NCBI GenBank assembly: GCA_963787895.1
Contig: CAWBEX010000007.1
Coordinates: 620,001-684,000, forward strand
Direction: 5' to 3'
DNA length: 64,000 nucleotides
From: Anderseniella sp963787895
GTDB taxonomy: Bacteria > Pseudomonadota > Alphaproteobacteria > Rhizobiales > Aestuariivirgaceae
Both the position numbers and the translations under genes were made by a program. The notes beneath the pieces are model-generated. The model saw nothing but the letters and a program-made list of their open reading frames with translations, did no database searches and had not been told where the DNA came from. Every line of letters begins with the position of its first letter. Position 1 is the stretch's first letter. Positions 51,566 to 60,881 of this stretch are shown piece by piece.

Positions 51566-52612
51566 CTATTCCTCCATTACGCCTTTGCGGCCCATGAGCC
51601 CGCGAGGCCGGGTCAACAGAACGATGATCGCCACCAGGTAAATGATTATTTGGTCGATGGATGGAAGGAACAACGCCTCAAAGAAACTTTTAACCTCATT
51701 CATTGATGCAAAGCTTTCCAGTATGCCCAGCAGGAATCCTGCGGCAACTGCGCCTGGTAATGAGCCCATTCCGCCTACCACCACCACAACGAAGCTCAGC
51801 ACCAGAAAGTCCATACCCATGTGATAATTGGGAGAGTTGATCGGTACGTACATCACACCCGCCAGCCCTGCAACCAAGGCCGCCAGGCCGAACATCAAGG
51901 TGAAGCGCTTGTCGATGTTGATCCCGAGCAAACCAACCGTCTCACGATCAGCCATACCCGCGCGTACCACCATTCCGAATGTGGTGAACTGCAGGAATGC
52001 AAATACCCCCCCGATGATGCTCAGCGAGAACAGGAAATATACCAGCCGCCAAACCGGATAGATAACAGCATTTGCCTGCATCCCGAGCATCGCACCGAAG
52101 TCAAAAGAACCGCGCAACTCTGTTGGAGCCGGGGTGGGGATCGGATTGGCTCCGTAGAAATACTTGATGACTTCCTGCAACACGATGGCAAGGCCGAATG
52201 TCACCAGAATCTGGTCGGCGTGCGGGCGCTTGTAGAAGTGGCGGATCAGGCCGCGCTCCATGATGTAGCCGATAAGCAACATTACCGGGATGGCAAGCAG
52301 AATAGCCAGCGGTACTGACCAGTTTATGATTTCTTGCCCCACTGATTCACCGAACCATGACTCCATGATTGGTGTCTTGATCTTGGCCGGGTTGCCAAGA
52401 AAATCCTTCTTTACGGGATCAAGCGTGATCGTCGACAGGTTCAAGATGCGCTGCATCGTGACTGCACAAAATGCACCGATCATGAAAAGGGCACCGTGGG
52501 CGAAGTTGACGACGCCGAGGGTGCCGAAAATCAACGTAAGCCCGAGCGCGATCAGCGCATATGCGCTGCCCTTGTCGAGTCCGTTCAAAATCTGAATGAG
52601 TATTGCGTCCAT
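51566..52612 (-). CDS. livH: Branched-chain amino-acid-type ABC permease, LivH
   Basis: The 348-residue permease starts MDAILIQILNGLDKGSAYALIALGLTLIFGTLGVVNFAHGALFM, the LivH signature. It has a long loop (about residues 60-95) and the EAA-like TTFGMVVRAGMADRETVGLLGIN. The ATG at 52612 fits the family; the open frame continues to 52636. It follows the binding-protein gene after a strong 12-bp hairpin. Confidence 0.92.
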   Translation of the reverse strand: MDAILIQILNGLDKGSAYALIALGLTLIFGTLGVVNFAHGALFMIGAFCAVTMQRILNLSTITLDPVKKDFLGNPAKIKTPIMESWFGESVGQEIINWSVPLAILLAIPVMLLIGYIMERGLIRHFYKRPHADQILVTFGLAIVLQEVIKYFYGANPIPTPAPTELRGSFDFGAMLGMQANAVIYPVWRLVYFLFSLSIIGGVFAFLQFTTFGMVVRAGMADRETVGLLGINIDKRFTLMFGLAALVAGLAGVMYVPINSPNYHMGMDFLVLSFVVVVVGGMGSLPGAVAAGFLLGILESFASMNEVKSFFEALFLPSIDQIIIYLVAIIVLLTRPRGLMGRKGVMEE

Positions 52613-52662
52613 GGTGCCCACCCATTGTCCACACAAAATTGTCTAAGCAAATCAGTTTTGGT

Positions 52663-52696
52663 GTGCCGCGCTGGCATTGAATTACCAGCGCGGCAC
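52663..52696 (-). promoter_or_regulatory. Hairpin between Liv-type binding-protein gene and livH
   Basis: GTGCCGCGCTGG and CCAGCGCGGCAC form a perfect 12-bp stem with a 10-base loop, 24 bp after the binding-protein stop on the reverse strand. There is no U-tract, which points to attenuation or 3-prime protection of the upstream message. Confidence 0.7.
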
Positions 52697-52720
52697 AGTA
52701 CTGTCAGTCCGTCCCGGGCA

Positions 52721-54064
52721 TTATGCGCCGTTGTTGCACTTGCCGAGGTCGCCACCGGCGAACATCGGATGATCTGGTGCATACTCTACCTGGGCTCGTG
52801 GTGTAACTTCCACGATTTCCAGCGCATCGTACTCGTTGTCAGGATCTTTCTTGCCCTGCATGACCAGAACGTCCTTGAAGCACTGGTGGTCTTCCTTGCG
52901 GTACAAGGTAGGACCGTTGCCCAAGCCGTCGAATTCGAAGCCTTCCAGCGCAGCTACAACTGCGCAAGGCTCGAATGAACCGGCACGCTCACAGGCATCA
53001 GCATACAGCAGTGTCTGTGCATAGCAGGTCTGGGCAGCGTTTGATGGCGGGAAGCCATACTTTTCGCCGAATGACTTGACGAACGCCTTGGTGCCTTCGT
53101 CCTGCAGCTTCCACGACCAGTTGGTGGAACCGAACACGCCTTCGATATTCTTGCCGGCACCCTTCGCCATCAGCTCGGAGTACAGAGGCACGACGATTTC
53201 GAACTGCTTGCCGTTGACCTGCTTGTCGCGCAGACCGAACTGAACGGCCTGGGTCAGTGAGTTGACCATGTTGCCGCCGTAGTGGTTCAGGATCAGCACA
53301 TCTGCACCAGAGTTCAGCACCGGAGCGATGTAGGACGAGAAGTCGGTCGATGCCAGCGGGGTCAGCACGTTGTTCACGGTCTGCCAGCCAATGGCCTCGG
53401 TTGCGTTCTGGATCGATTCCTGCTGCGTCCAGCCCCAGGTGTAGTCGGCTGTCAGGTGATAGGCCTTGCGCTCTTTGCCGTAGTTCTTCTCAAGCACCGG
53501 AGCAAGAGCAGCACCGGACATGTAGGCGTTGAAGAAGTGGCGGAAACCGTTTGCCTTCTTGTCCTTGCCTGTAGTGTCGTTCGAGTGTGTCAGGCCAGCC
53601 ATGAAGATCACGCCAGCTTCCTGGCACAGACCCTGTACAGCAACAGCCACGCCGGAGGATGAACCACCGGAGATCATGATGGCGCCGTCCTTTTCGATCA
53701 TCGACTTGGCAGAAGCGCGGGCAGCGTCAGACTTGGTCTGGGTGTCGCCGGTTACGAATGCAACCTTCTTGCCCAGGATACCTGTGCCTTTGAGCGCCTT
53801 TGACGAAAACGTGCTGATGCAGCCGCCGTCGCCTTCGCCGTTCAGGTGCTCAACAGCAAGCTGGAAAGCGCGCAGTTCGTCTGCGCCTTCATCAGCATAT
53901 GGGCCGGTCTGAGGAACGTTGAAGCCCAGTGTGACAGTGCCACCCTTAGGCTCGTTGGTGTAGGCGTTTGCCCGGCCTGTAAAAATCGTCGGCATCGCAA
54001 GAGCAGTACCTGCTACGGCACCGGTCTTGATCAATCCACGACGTGTGAACTTGATACTAGACAT
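52721..54064 (-). CDS. ABC substrate-binding protein, family 6 (Liv/amide/urea type), Tat-exported
   Basis: The 447-residue protein has a Tat signal (FTRRGLIKTGAVAG) and a mature part with VTLGFNVPQTGPYADEGADELRAFQLAVEHLNG, the periplasmic-binding family 6 pattern. Later segments are MISGGSSSGVAVAVQGLCQEAGVIFMAGLTHSNDTTG and YHLTADYTWGWTQQES. GGGAGGAC precedes the ATG. It feeds LivHMGF. With an amidase and an M81 enzyme upstream on the same strand, the ligand may be an amide, urea derivative or short peptide-like compound. Confidence 0.9.
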   Translation of the reverse strand: MSSIKFTRRGLIKTGAVAGTALAMPTIFTGRANAYTNEPKGGTVTLGFNVPQTGPYADEGADELRAFQLAVEHLNGEGDGGCISTFSSKALKGTGILGKKVAFVTGDTQTKSDAARASAKSMIEKDGAIMISGGSSSGVAVAVQGLCQEAGVIFMAGLTHSNDTTGKDKKANGFRHFFNAYMSGAALAPVLEKNYGKERKAYHLTADYTWGWTQQESIQNATEAIGWQTVNNVLTPLASTDFSSYIAPVLNSGADVLILNHYGGNMVNSLTQAVQFGLRDKQVNGKQFEIVVPLYSELMAKGAGKNIEGVFGSTNWSWKLQDEGTKAFVKSFGEKYGFPPSNAAQTCYAQTLLYADACERAGSFEPCAVVAALEGFEFDGLGNGPTLYRKEDHQCFKDVLVMQGKKDPDNEYDALEIVEVTPRAQVEYAPDHPMFAGGDLGKCNNGA

Positions 54065-54227
54065 GTAGTCCTCCCAATTGGTTTGGCGGCAAGGGTGCAC
54101 CCTTGTATCGCAGTAATGGCTTTGTGCCATATACAGCCAACACGACTTCTGCCGCACTCGCCATTCTACAAAGGTATATGTTGCGCATGCAACGGCAGCA
54201 AATGCCAGCTTTCATTGAAGCGCTTGT

Positions 54228-55742
54228 CTATTTCGCGTGGAAAGCCGGGCCATGCGGTCCCAGCCGCACTCCTTCGCGCAGCCGGGTGAACCCGATGCGG
54301 TCAAGCTGGCAGGGATTGGCTCCCGGGCTTTCAGCAAATATGACGGTCTCGCTGATCGGTTCGTAATCCGCCAGAAAGTGCACCGCAGACTTGACGCACA
54401 CGATTGAATGCTGTGTTGGGTCAATGCCAAGGTGGGTGAAAACCGCCTGATCGGCATTCTGGGTGCGCACGGATCCGACAACAACAGTCACATCGGCTTC
54501 GGTGCCCTGTATGCTGAGTGCTGCCACCGGGCCGAGGTTCGCCTTCGCCTTGCCGTACATGGGGCCGGTGAATGTGAATTGACCGTCGGACAAGCGCTCC
54601 ACCCGGGCCAGTGCCCTGAAAGGCCCGCTGCCAAGCTCTGGAAATTTACCGCCTATTGCAACGTCGATCTGCGCACCTTTACCTGCCGTATGCGCCTGGG
54701 CTGCGGTTTCGGGGTCCCAGAACATGCCGAAGATGGCTTTCTGCGCGCTGCCGTCAACCAGCGCTGCCAGCAGGCCGGTGGTGTCGCCCGTAGCGCCTGC
54801 GCCGGGGTTGTCCTGGGCATCCGCAACAAGCACGGGTTTCTTCGCGCGCTGGGCTATCTGTATTGCTTTGGCAACCGCTTCACCTGCCGGAACGAGAGGC
54901 TTGTGCAACTCGTCCTCAGCAGCTTGCAGCGCACCAATCAATATATTGGCTGCGCCATCCACCGCACTCTGATCCGTTCCGTAGGCAAACACCGAACATC
55001 CACAGTCGGGTATGTCTGCAGGCGGAAAGCCAAACACGAAGTCGACAGAAGCAACCCCGCCACCTTCAAGGCGCGGCAGCATGGCATACAGTCTGTTGCC
55101 CGGTTCGCGCCTGGTAGACTGCGCCTGGATCGGGATGATGTAGTCGAGTTGCCTCCATGCCTTGGCGAACGGTTCGCCGCGCCGCAGTTCCTCCCGCAGG
55201 AGCTTGCGTGCCCGCGCGCCGGTTTCCGCCATGTCCACGTGCGGATAGGTGCGATAGATGGCAACCGAGGATGCGCGCTCGAAAAATGCGCGCGACATGT
55301 TGCCGTGCAGGTCCAGACTAACAGCAATCGGCAGATCAGCGCCCACCATCTCGCGCAAACGCCGCAGGATTTCCGCCTCTCCGTCATCGTGGCTTTGGGT
55401 GACCATAGCCCCATGCAGATCGAGGTAGATACCGTCAATGCTGCCGGCTTGGCGCACACCATCACAAATCACGCCGCATATGCGCTCAAACGCATCGTCG
55501 GTCACATAGCCGCCCGGCTCGGCAAAAGTCCACACGATCGGCACAAGCTCGAAGTCGTCGCCTTCGTCAATGAAACCTCCCATTGGCAGGTTGAGGCCGG
55601 ACAGCGTGCTGATCACTTCATCGCCATGCGTCATGGCCGGCCACGCTCCGCCTTGCACGAACGTCTCGTACGGGGTCAGGATCGGTGCAAACGTGTTTGT
55701 TTCATGCTGGAAGCCGGCGACGGCAATGCGCGGTTTTGCCAT
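54228..55742 (-). CDS. M81-family metallopeptidase, MlrC-like
   Basis: The 504-residue protein matches the M81/MlrC family (named from microcystin degradation): RIAVAGFQHETNTFAP at the N-terminus, GIYLDLHGAMVTQSHDDGEAEILRRLREMVG, ISLDLHGN-like VSLDLHGNMS, and YPHVDMAETGARARKLL, with His/Asp metal ligands. The C-terminal domain has ADAQDNPGAGATGDTTGLLAALV. Most homologues have unknown substrates, probably small amides or cyclic peptides. The ATG at 55742 is 5 bp after the amidase stop. It lies upstream of the Liv-type transporter operon, likely in the same catabolic unit. Confidence 0.9.
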   Translation of the reverse strand: MAKPRIAVAGFQHETNTFAPILTPYETFVQGGAWPAMTHGDEVISTLSGLNLPMGGFIDEGDDFELVPIVWTFAEPGGYVTDDAFERICGVICDGVRQAGSIDGIYLDLHGAMVTQSHDDGEAEILRRLREMVGADLPIAVSLDLHGNMSRAFFERASSVAIYRTYPHVDMAETGARARKLLREELRRGEPFAKAWRQLDYIIPIQAQSTRREPGNRLYAMLPRLEGGGVASVDFVFGFPPADIPDCGCSVFAYGTDQSAVDGAANILIGALQAAEDELHKPLVPAGEAVAKAIQIAQRAKKPVLVADAQDNPGAGATGDTTGLLAALVDGSAQKAIFGMFWDPETAAQAHTAGKGAQIDVAIGGKFPELGSGPFRALARVERLSDGQFTFTGPMYGKAKANLGPVAALSIQGTEADVTVVVGSVRTQNADQAVFTHLGIDPTQHSIVCVKSAVHFLADYEPISETVIFAESPGANPCQLDRIGFTRLREGVRLGPHGPAFHAK

Positions 55743-55747
55743 ACCGC

Positions 55748-57167
55748 TCAAGCCTCCCGCGCAAACAGCATTTCGGCCATCACACCGACGCGTTGCTCGA
55801 TTGCCTCACACGCATCAAGAATGAGGTCTTCGGTGAAGCGTGCGCCGACAATCTGCACACCCACCGGCAGCCCGTCATTGTAGTTGGCTGGAACATTGCC
55901 AGCGGGCAGGCCGGTATAGTTGAAGGCGATGGAATACATGCCTGCTTCAAGGGTCTCGCGAACCCCCTCCATTCCCTGCGCATCCCGGTCCCATTCATAG
56001 GTTGGTTTGGGCAGGAACGGGGTCAGCACCAGCGGATATTCGCGGAACATGAGGTTGAAGTTGCGATGGTAGTGATTGCGCCTTGCCATGGCCAGCAGAA
56101 GGTCTTTGCCTTCAGGCGGATCAAACATCTTGAAATAGTCGGCGAATATTGCGCGCAGGGTATCCGAGCCGAGTTCCATGATCTGGTCGCCCAGTAACGC
56201 CCTGACTTCCCCAAACAGCGACCCTGCGCCATCGCGGGCGCACTCGCGCAGTTCCGGCATGTCCTGCTCGACAACATCGTAACCTGCATCCACCAGGCAA
56301 TCGCGTGCCGTATCGAGCGCCTTCTCGACGGCCGGGTGCAATTCGAACTCATAGGTGTTCTTTGTGAATGCCACCTTCACCTTGCCATCCGGCTTTGGGC
56401 TGTCCCATCCCATTGGCACCATCCACGGGTCATGCGGGTCGTACTGGATCAGTGCCTTCATCGCCGGCACGAACATCTTTCACCTCGCGGCAGATTACAC
56501 CTTGTACAGACATGATCTGTGCCAGCAGGCCGCGTTCAGCTGTTTGTGACGGGTTCCACGCAGGAACGCGGCCCAGCCCGGGCTTGACTGTTGCAGAGCC
56601 GGTTGCCGCAGCAGGGTATCGCAGCGACCCGCCGATGTCGTTGCCATGCGCGATGGGCCCGATGCCACCCATCACTGCGCTTGAGGCGCCGCCTGAGGAA
56701 CCTCCTGATGATGCCCAGTCATTCCATGGATTATAGGTGCGGCCATGCAGCTCATTCGAGGTTGTTGCACGGAATGAGAATTCCGGGGTGTTGGTGCGGC
56801 CGATCACAATTGCCCCGGCTTTCTTGAGGTTGTTCACCAGCGGGGCGTCATCGGGAGCTATGATATCCTTGAACGCGACAACGCCATTTGGTGTGGCCCG
56901 GCCTTTCTGGTCGACGTTTTCCTTGATGGTAACCGGCACGCCGTGCAGCGGCCCGATCGGCCCGGACCTTGCCATTGCCTCATCATGGGCCTTCGCCTGG
57001 CTGATGGCTTCGTCACCCATGTCGTCAACCACGGCATTGAGCTTGGGATTGACCGTTCGCATGCGCTCAACCGTTGCAGCAACTGCCTCCTGCGATGAGA
57101 CCTCCCGGTTCGCGATCTTGGCTGCAAGATCACACGCACTCAATTGCCACAGCGGTTTGTCAGCCAT
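55748..57167 (-). pseudogene. Amidase (amidase-signature family), interrupted by a +1 frameshift
   Basis: Read with one correction this is a 472-residue amidase-signature hydrolase. The first frame (ATG 57167, AGGAGAGG site) carries the Ser-cisSer-Lys region: TIKENVD (Lys), ASSGGSSGGASSAV and GNDIGGSLRYPAA (catalytic Ser), up to VKDVR. The second frame continues with PAMKALIQYDPHDPWMVPM to the stop at 55748. The break is near 56470, where CGTGCCGGCG would read in frame as CGTCCGGCG, an extra G. Both halves are otherwise intact. It may be a base-calling error or a fresh mutation. The M81 gene starts 5 bp later. Confidence 0.82.
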
Positions 57168-57372
57168 CAAGCCTCTCCTGAAATTGTTGTTCGCGGCGCA
57201 GGATTGAACAACAGGCAGGTGCAAACGCACAAGTGCTGTGCAGTTGGGTTTCCAGCACATGGAAAGATTGAATAGGTCGTTGACTCACTTACCCGAAGGC
57301 AGACTACACTGTGATTGGGGTCAGAGGCTGTCAAACCAAGACCTTTGGAGTTCAATGAGGAGGTAAGTATCA
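57168..57372. other. Divergent promoter region between amidase and Dpp-type operon
   Basis: This 205-bp gap separates two outward operons. The right end holds GAGGAGG for the binding-protein gene at 57373, and the left end AGGAGAGG for the amidase. I see no convincing palindromic operator here. Confidence 0.5.
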
Positions 57373-58956
57373 ATGTTACGCTGGACGAGAAGACACCTGT
57401 TGGCCGCCGCGGCTGCACTTGCAACCGTTGTGGCAAGCCCTGTATTGCCAGCCCAGGCTGAGAGCGTGCTGCGGGTAATTCCGCACGCCGACCTGAAGAA
57501 CCTGGATCCCATCTGGACCACGGCTTACATTTCGCGCAATCACGGTTACCTGATCTATGACACGCTGTTTGCGATGAATGACAAATTCGAGCCGCAACCT
57601 CAGATGGTCGACACGTGGGAAGTCTCTGATGACAAGCTCACCTGGACGTTCAAGCTGCGCGACGGCCTCAAGTTCCACGATGGTGCCGACGTCACTTCCG
57701 AAGACGTGATTGCTTCGCTCAAGCGCTGGGGCGCACGCGACGGCATGGGCCAGCAGTTGATGGGAGCAATGGGCGAGATGGTCGCCGTGGATGCTTCCAG
57801 CTTCCAGTTCAAGCTGAAAGAGCCATACGGCCTGGTGCTTGAGTCCATCGGCAAGATTTCATCCAACGTGCCGTTCATCATGCCCAAGCGCGTTGCAGAT
57901 ACCGACCCCTTCAAGCAGATCGAGGACTATACAGGCTCTGGCCCGTTTGTGTTCGTGAAGGAAGAATGGGTTCCTGGCTCAAAGGTGGTCTACAAGAAGT
58001 TTGCAGACTACAAGCCGCGCTCGGAAGAGCCAAACGCAGCTTCGGGCGGCAAGGTCGTCAAGGTGGACCGCGTAGAGTGGACCTACTTCCCCGACCAGAC
58101 CACGGCCATGAACGCGCTGATCAACAATGAAGTGGACTACTTCGAGGCCCCGGCAAACGACCTCATGCCGCTGCTCGAAGCCAATGACGGCCTCACGGTC
58201 GAGATCAACGACCCACTCGGCAACATCGGCTTCGCCCGCTTCAACCACCTGCTGCCGCCGTTCGACAAGGCAGAAGTACGCCGTGCTGCAATCATGGCAA
58301 TGAAGCAGGAAGACTACATGACCGGCGCAGTGGGCGACCAGAAGTTCTGGAAGACCTGCTACTCGGTGTATCCATGCGGCACACCGCTTGAGAATGAAAC
58401 CGGCTCAGACGTCATGAAGACCGGCGACATTGAAAAGGCTAAAGCGGCTTTGGCTGCTTCTGGCTATGACGGAACCCCGGTCGTCATTATGCAGCCTACC
58501 GACATTCCGCTTTTGTCGGCCTTCTCGCTGATTACCGCAGAAAAACTGCGCAATATCGGCATGACGGTTGATGTGCAGGCAATGGACTGGTCCACACTGA
58601 CCTCGCGCCGTGCCAAGCGTGACCCTGTGGCCGATGGTGGATGGAACATGTTCCATACATGGTGGATCGGTGCTGACGTGATCGACCCGATGGCCATCGC
58701 ATTCTCCGGCGATACGGAAAAGGGCTGGTTTGGCTGGCCTTCCGATACCGAGCTGGAAGCCGCGCGCAAGGCATATGCCACTGCAAAGTCCGCTGAAGAG
58801 AAAAAGGCTGCGGGCGAGAAGGTGCAGGAGCGGCTGTGGGCCATCGGTGCTTCGGGTGAGCTTGGCCAGTTCTTTGTGCCGGTTGCGTACCGCAAGAACG
58901 TAAAGGGCCTGATCAAGAGCCCGGTACAGTTCTTCTGGAACATGTCGGTTGAATAG
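57373..58956 (+). CDS. ABC substrate-binding protein, family 5 (dipeptide type)
   Basis: The 527-residue precursor has a signal with TRRHLLAAAAALA (possibly Tat) ending near PAQAE. The mature domain shows the SBP_bac_5 pattern: VIPHADLKNLDPIWTTAYIS, YDTLFAMNDKFEPQPQMVDTWEV and FKLRDGLKFHDGADVTSEDV. It binds a di- or oligopeptide or similar ligand for the permease genes that follow. A GAGGAGG site precedes the ATG. A hairpin 22 bp after the stop separates it from the permease genes. Confidence 0.9.
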   Translation: MLRWTRRHLLAAAAALATVVASPVLPAQAESVLRVIPHADLKNLDPIWTTAYISRNHGYLIYDTLFAMNDKFEPQPQMVDTWEVSDDKLTWTFKLRDGLKFHDGADVTSEDVIASLKRWGARDGMGQQLMGAMGEMVAVDASSFQFKLKEPYGLVLESIGKISSNVPFIMPKRVADTDPFKQIEDYTGSGPFVFVKEEWVPGSKVVYKKFADYKPRSEEPNAASGGKVVKVDRVEWTYFPDQTTAMNALINNEVDYFEAPANDLMPLLEANDGLTVEINDPLGNIGFARFNHLLPPFDKAEVRRAAIMAMKQEDYMTGAVGDQKFWKTCYSVYPCGTPLENETGSDVMKTGDIEKAKAALAASGYDGTPVVIMQPTDIPLLSAFSLITAEKLRNIGMTVDVQAMDWSTLTSRRAKRDPVADGGWNMFHTWWIGADVIDPMAIAFSGDTEKGWFGWPSDTELEAARKAYATAKSAEEKKAAGEKVQERLWAIGASGELGQFFVPVAYRKNVKGLIKSPVQFFWNMSVE

Positions 58957-58978
58957 GCTCTGATCTGACACAACACGA

Positions 58979-59006
58979 GGCGCGGCGGCGATCATGCTGC
59001 CGCGCC
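58979..59006 (+). promoter_or_regulatory. Hairpin between Dpp-type binding-protein gene and permease gene
   Basis: GGCGCGGCGGC and GCTGCCGCGCC pair over 11 bp (one G-U) with loop GATCAT, 22 bp after the binding-protein stop. There is no U-tract. It has the same placement as in the Tau, TRAP and Liv operons here. Confidence 0.68.
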
Positions 59007-59040
59007 AGCTGCCTTCACGCGCTAGCGGGCCGGTAAAATC

Positions 59041-59985
59041 ATGCTCTTCTATATTTTCAAACGCATACTTGCGACCATACCTGTCATGGGTGTTGTGGCG
59101 CTGTTTGTGTTCCTGATGCTGCGACTGTCGCCCGGCGATCCAGCTTCTGTCATTGCGGGCGATTATGCCACTGTTGAGGACATCGCCCGCATTCGCGAAA
59201 ACCTTGGCCTAAATGAACCAATCCTGTTTCAATTCACCAGCTGGATCGGCCAGTTGATGCAGGGCGACCTCGGCATCTCGATATTTACCAACCTGCCGGT
59301 GACCACGCTTATTGCCCAGCGCCTTGAACCAACCATCATGCTGACGCTGACCACCATCATCTTCACTATTGTTGTGTCAGTGCCGCTCGGCACGATCGCT
59401 GCGTGGAAACAGGGCAGCCTGATTGATCGCGCGGTCATGCTGTTTTCCGTCGCAGGCTTTTCAGTCCCTGTGTTCGTGCTGGGCTACATCCTGATCTACG
59501 TCCTGTCCATAAAGCTGCAACTGCTGCCGGTACAGGGATACAAGTCAATTTTCACCGATGGGGTAGGGCCCTTCCTGTATCATATCATCCTGCCCACCAT
59601 CACCCTTTCGGTCATCTTCATTGCACTGATTGCCCGCATGACACGCGCTTCGGTGATGGAGGTGCTTCAGGAAGACTATGTGCGCACAGCGCGTGCCAAG
59701 GGCCAGAGTGAATTCAAGGTGTTGATGAAACATGCTTTGCGCAATGCTGCAGTGCCTATCGTAACTGTAATCGGGCTTGGCATCGCGCTGCTCATTGGCG
59801 GTGTTGTGGTCACTGAAAGCGTTTACAATATACCGGGCCTTGGACGACTGGTTCTGGACGCCGTACTGAAGCGCGATTATCCGATCATCCAGGGACTGAT
59901 ACTGTTCTTCAGCTTCATTTACATTCTCATCAATCTGCTGATTGATCTGAGCTACACGCTCTTCGATCCGAGGATCAAATACTGA
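59041..59985 (+). CDS. Dpp-type ABC permease subunit 1 (DppB-like)
   Basis: The 314-residue permease starts MLFYIFKRILATIPVMGVVALFVFLMLRLSPGDPA, the DppB N-terminal pattern. It has six helices and the EAA loop VLQEDYVRTARAKGQSEFKVLMKHALRNA. The C-terminus LIDLSYTLFDPRIKY is also diagnostic. It shares one base with the next permease start (TGATG). Confidence 0.93.
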   Translation: MLFYIFKRILATIPVMGVVALFVFLMLRLSPGDPASVIAGDYATVEDIARIRENLGLNEPILFQFTSWIGQLMQGDLGISIFTNLPVTTLIAQRLEPTIMLTLTTIIFTIVVSVPLGTIAAWKQGSLIDRAVMLFSVAGFSVPVFVLGYILIYVLSIKLQLLPVQGYKSIFTDGVGPFLYHIILPTITLSVIFIALIARMTRASVMEVLQEDYVRTARAKGQSEFKVLMKHALRNAAVPIVTVIGLGIALLIGGVVVTESVYNIPGLGRLVLDAVLKRDYPIIQGLILFFSFIYILINLLIDLSYTLFDPRIKY

Positions 59986-60881
59986 TGGCTCTTGAAACTG
60001 AGCAAATTGATTTTTCCGAGTCCACTGACGCCACTTTGAGCAGTCGCAAGGATGCCAGCCTTGCGTCCCTGATGTGGAAACATCCATCGGTATTCTGGGG
60101 CGGGTTGTTGCTGGTGATCATGGTGCTCATTGCACTCCTGGGGCCTGCATTTTCTGCTGACCCGGTCGCCATAAACCCGGTCAAGCGCCTCAAGGTTCCA
60201 TCGGCGGAACTATGGTTTGGCACCGACTATCTCGGCCGCGACGTGTTTGCACGCGTGATCTACGGAGCAAGGGTCTCACTCGTTGTCGGCCTGGCAGTCG
60301 CAGTTGTTTCAGTTGTTCTGGGCCTGCTCATAGGCTTGGTTTCGGGCTATATCCGTTGGCTCGACGCCATTATCATGCGCGTTATGGATGGCCTCATGGC
60401 AATTCCTGGCATTCTTCTGGCCATAGCCCTGATTTCACTGTCCGGCGCAACCTTGTTCACCGTCATAATCGCCATCGTGATACCGGAAATTCCTCGCGTC
60501 GTGCGGCTCGTCAGGTCGGTCGTTCTGACGGTGCGTGAAGAACCCTATGTCGAGGCCGCCATTGCTGCTGGTACCCGCACCATCCCGATATTGTCACGCC
60601 ATATTTTGCCCAATACCATTGCACCGCTGATTGTGCAGGCAACCTATATTTGCGGTTCCGCCATGCTGACTGAATCCATTCTCGGCTTTCTTGGTGCCGG
60701 GATTCCGCCGGAGATTCCAAGCTGGGGCAACATCATGTCGGAAGGCCGCACATACTTTCAGCTGACCCCTTGGATCATATTTTTCCCCGGCGTGGCGCTG
60801 GCCCTCACGGTGCTTTCTGTCAACACAGTGGGTGATGGCCTGCGTGACACGCTTGATCCGCGCATTGCGAGGAAGATGTGA
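59985..60881 (+). CDS. Dpp-type ABC permease subunit 2 (DppC-like)
   Basis: The 298-residue permease has a 35-residue cytoplasmic N-terminus, then a helix, then LWFGTDYLGRDVFARVIYGARVSLVVG, the DppC-type GTDxxGRD motif. The EAA loop is EEPYVEAAIAAGTRTIPILSRHILPN. The C-terminal NTVGDGLRDTLDPR is standard. It overlaps both neighbours by one base (TGATG), so the operon is tightly coupled. Confidence 0.93.
   Translation: MALETEQIDFSESTDATLSSRKDASLASLMWKHPSVFWGGLLLVIMVLIALLGPAFSADPVAINPVKRLKVPSAELWFGTDYLGRDVFARVIYGARVSLVVGLAVAVVSVVLGLLIGLVSGYIRWLDAIIMRVMDGLMAIPGILLAIALISLSGATLFTVIIAIVIPEIPRVVRLVRSVVLTVREEPYVEAAIAAGTRTIPILSRHILPNTIAPLIVQATYICGSAMLTESILGFLGAGIPPEIPSWGNIMSEGRTYFQLTPWIIFFPGVALALTVLSVNTVGDGLRDTLDPRIARKM

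Noticed and set aside
54180..54193. GTTGC-N4-GCAAC inverted repeat before the Liv-type binding protein
   Set aside because: The arms are only 5 bp and there is no second copy or nearby regulator.
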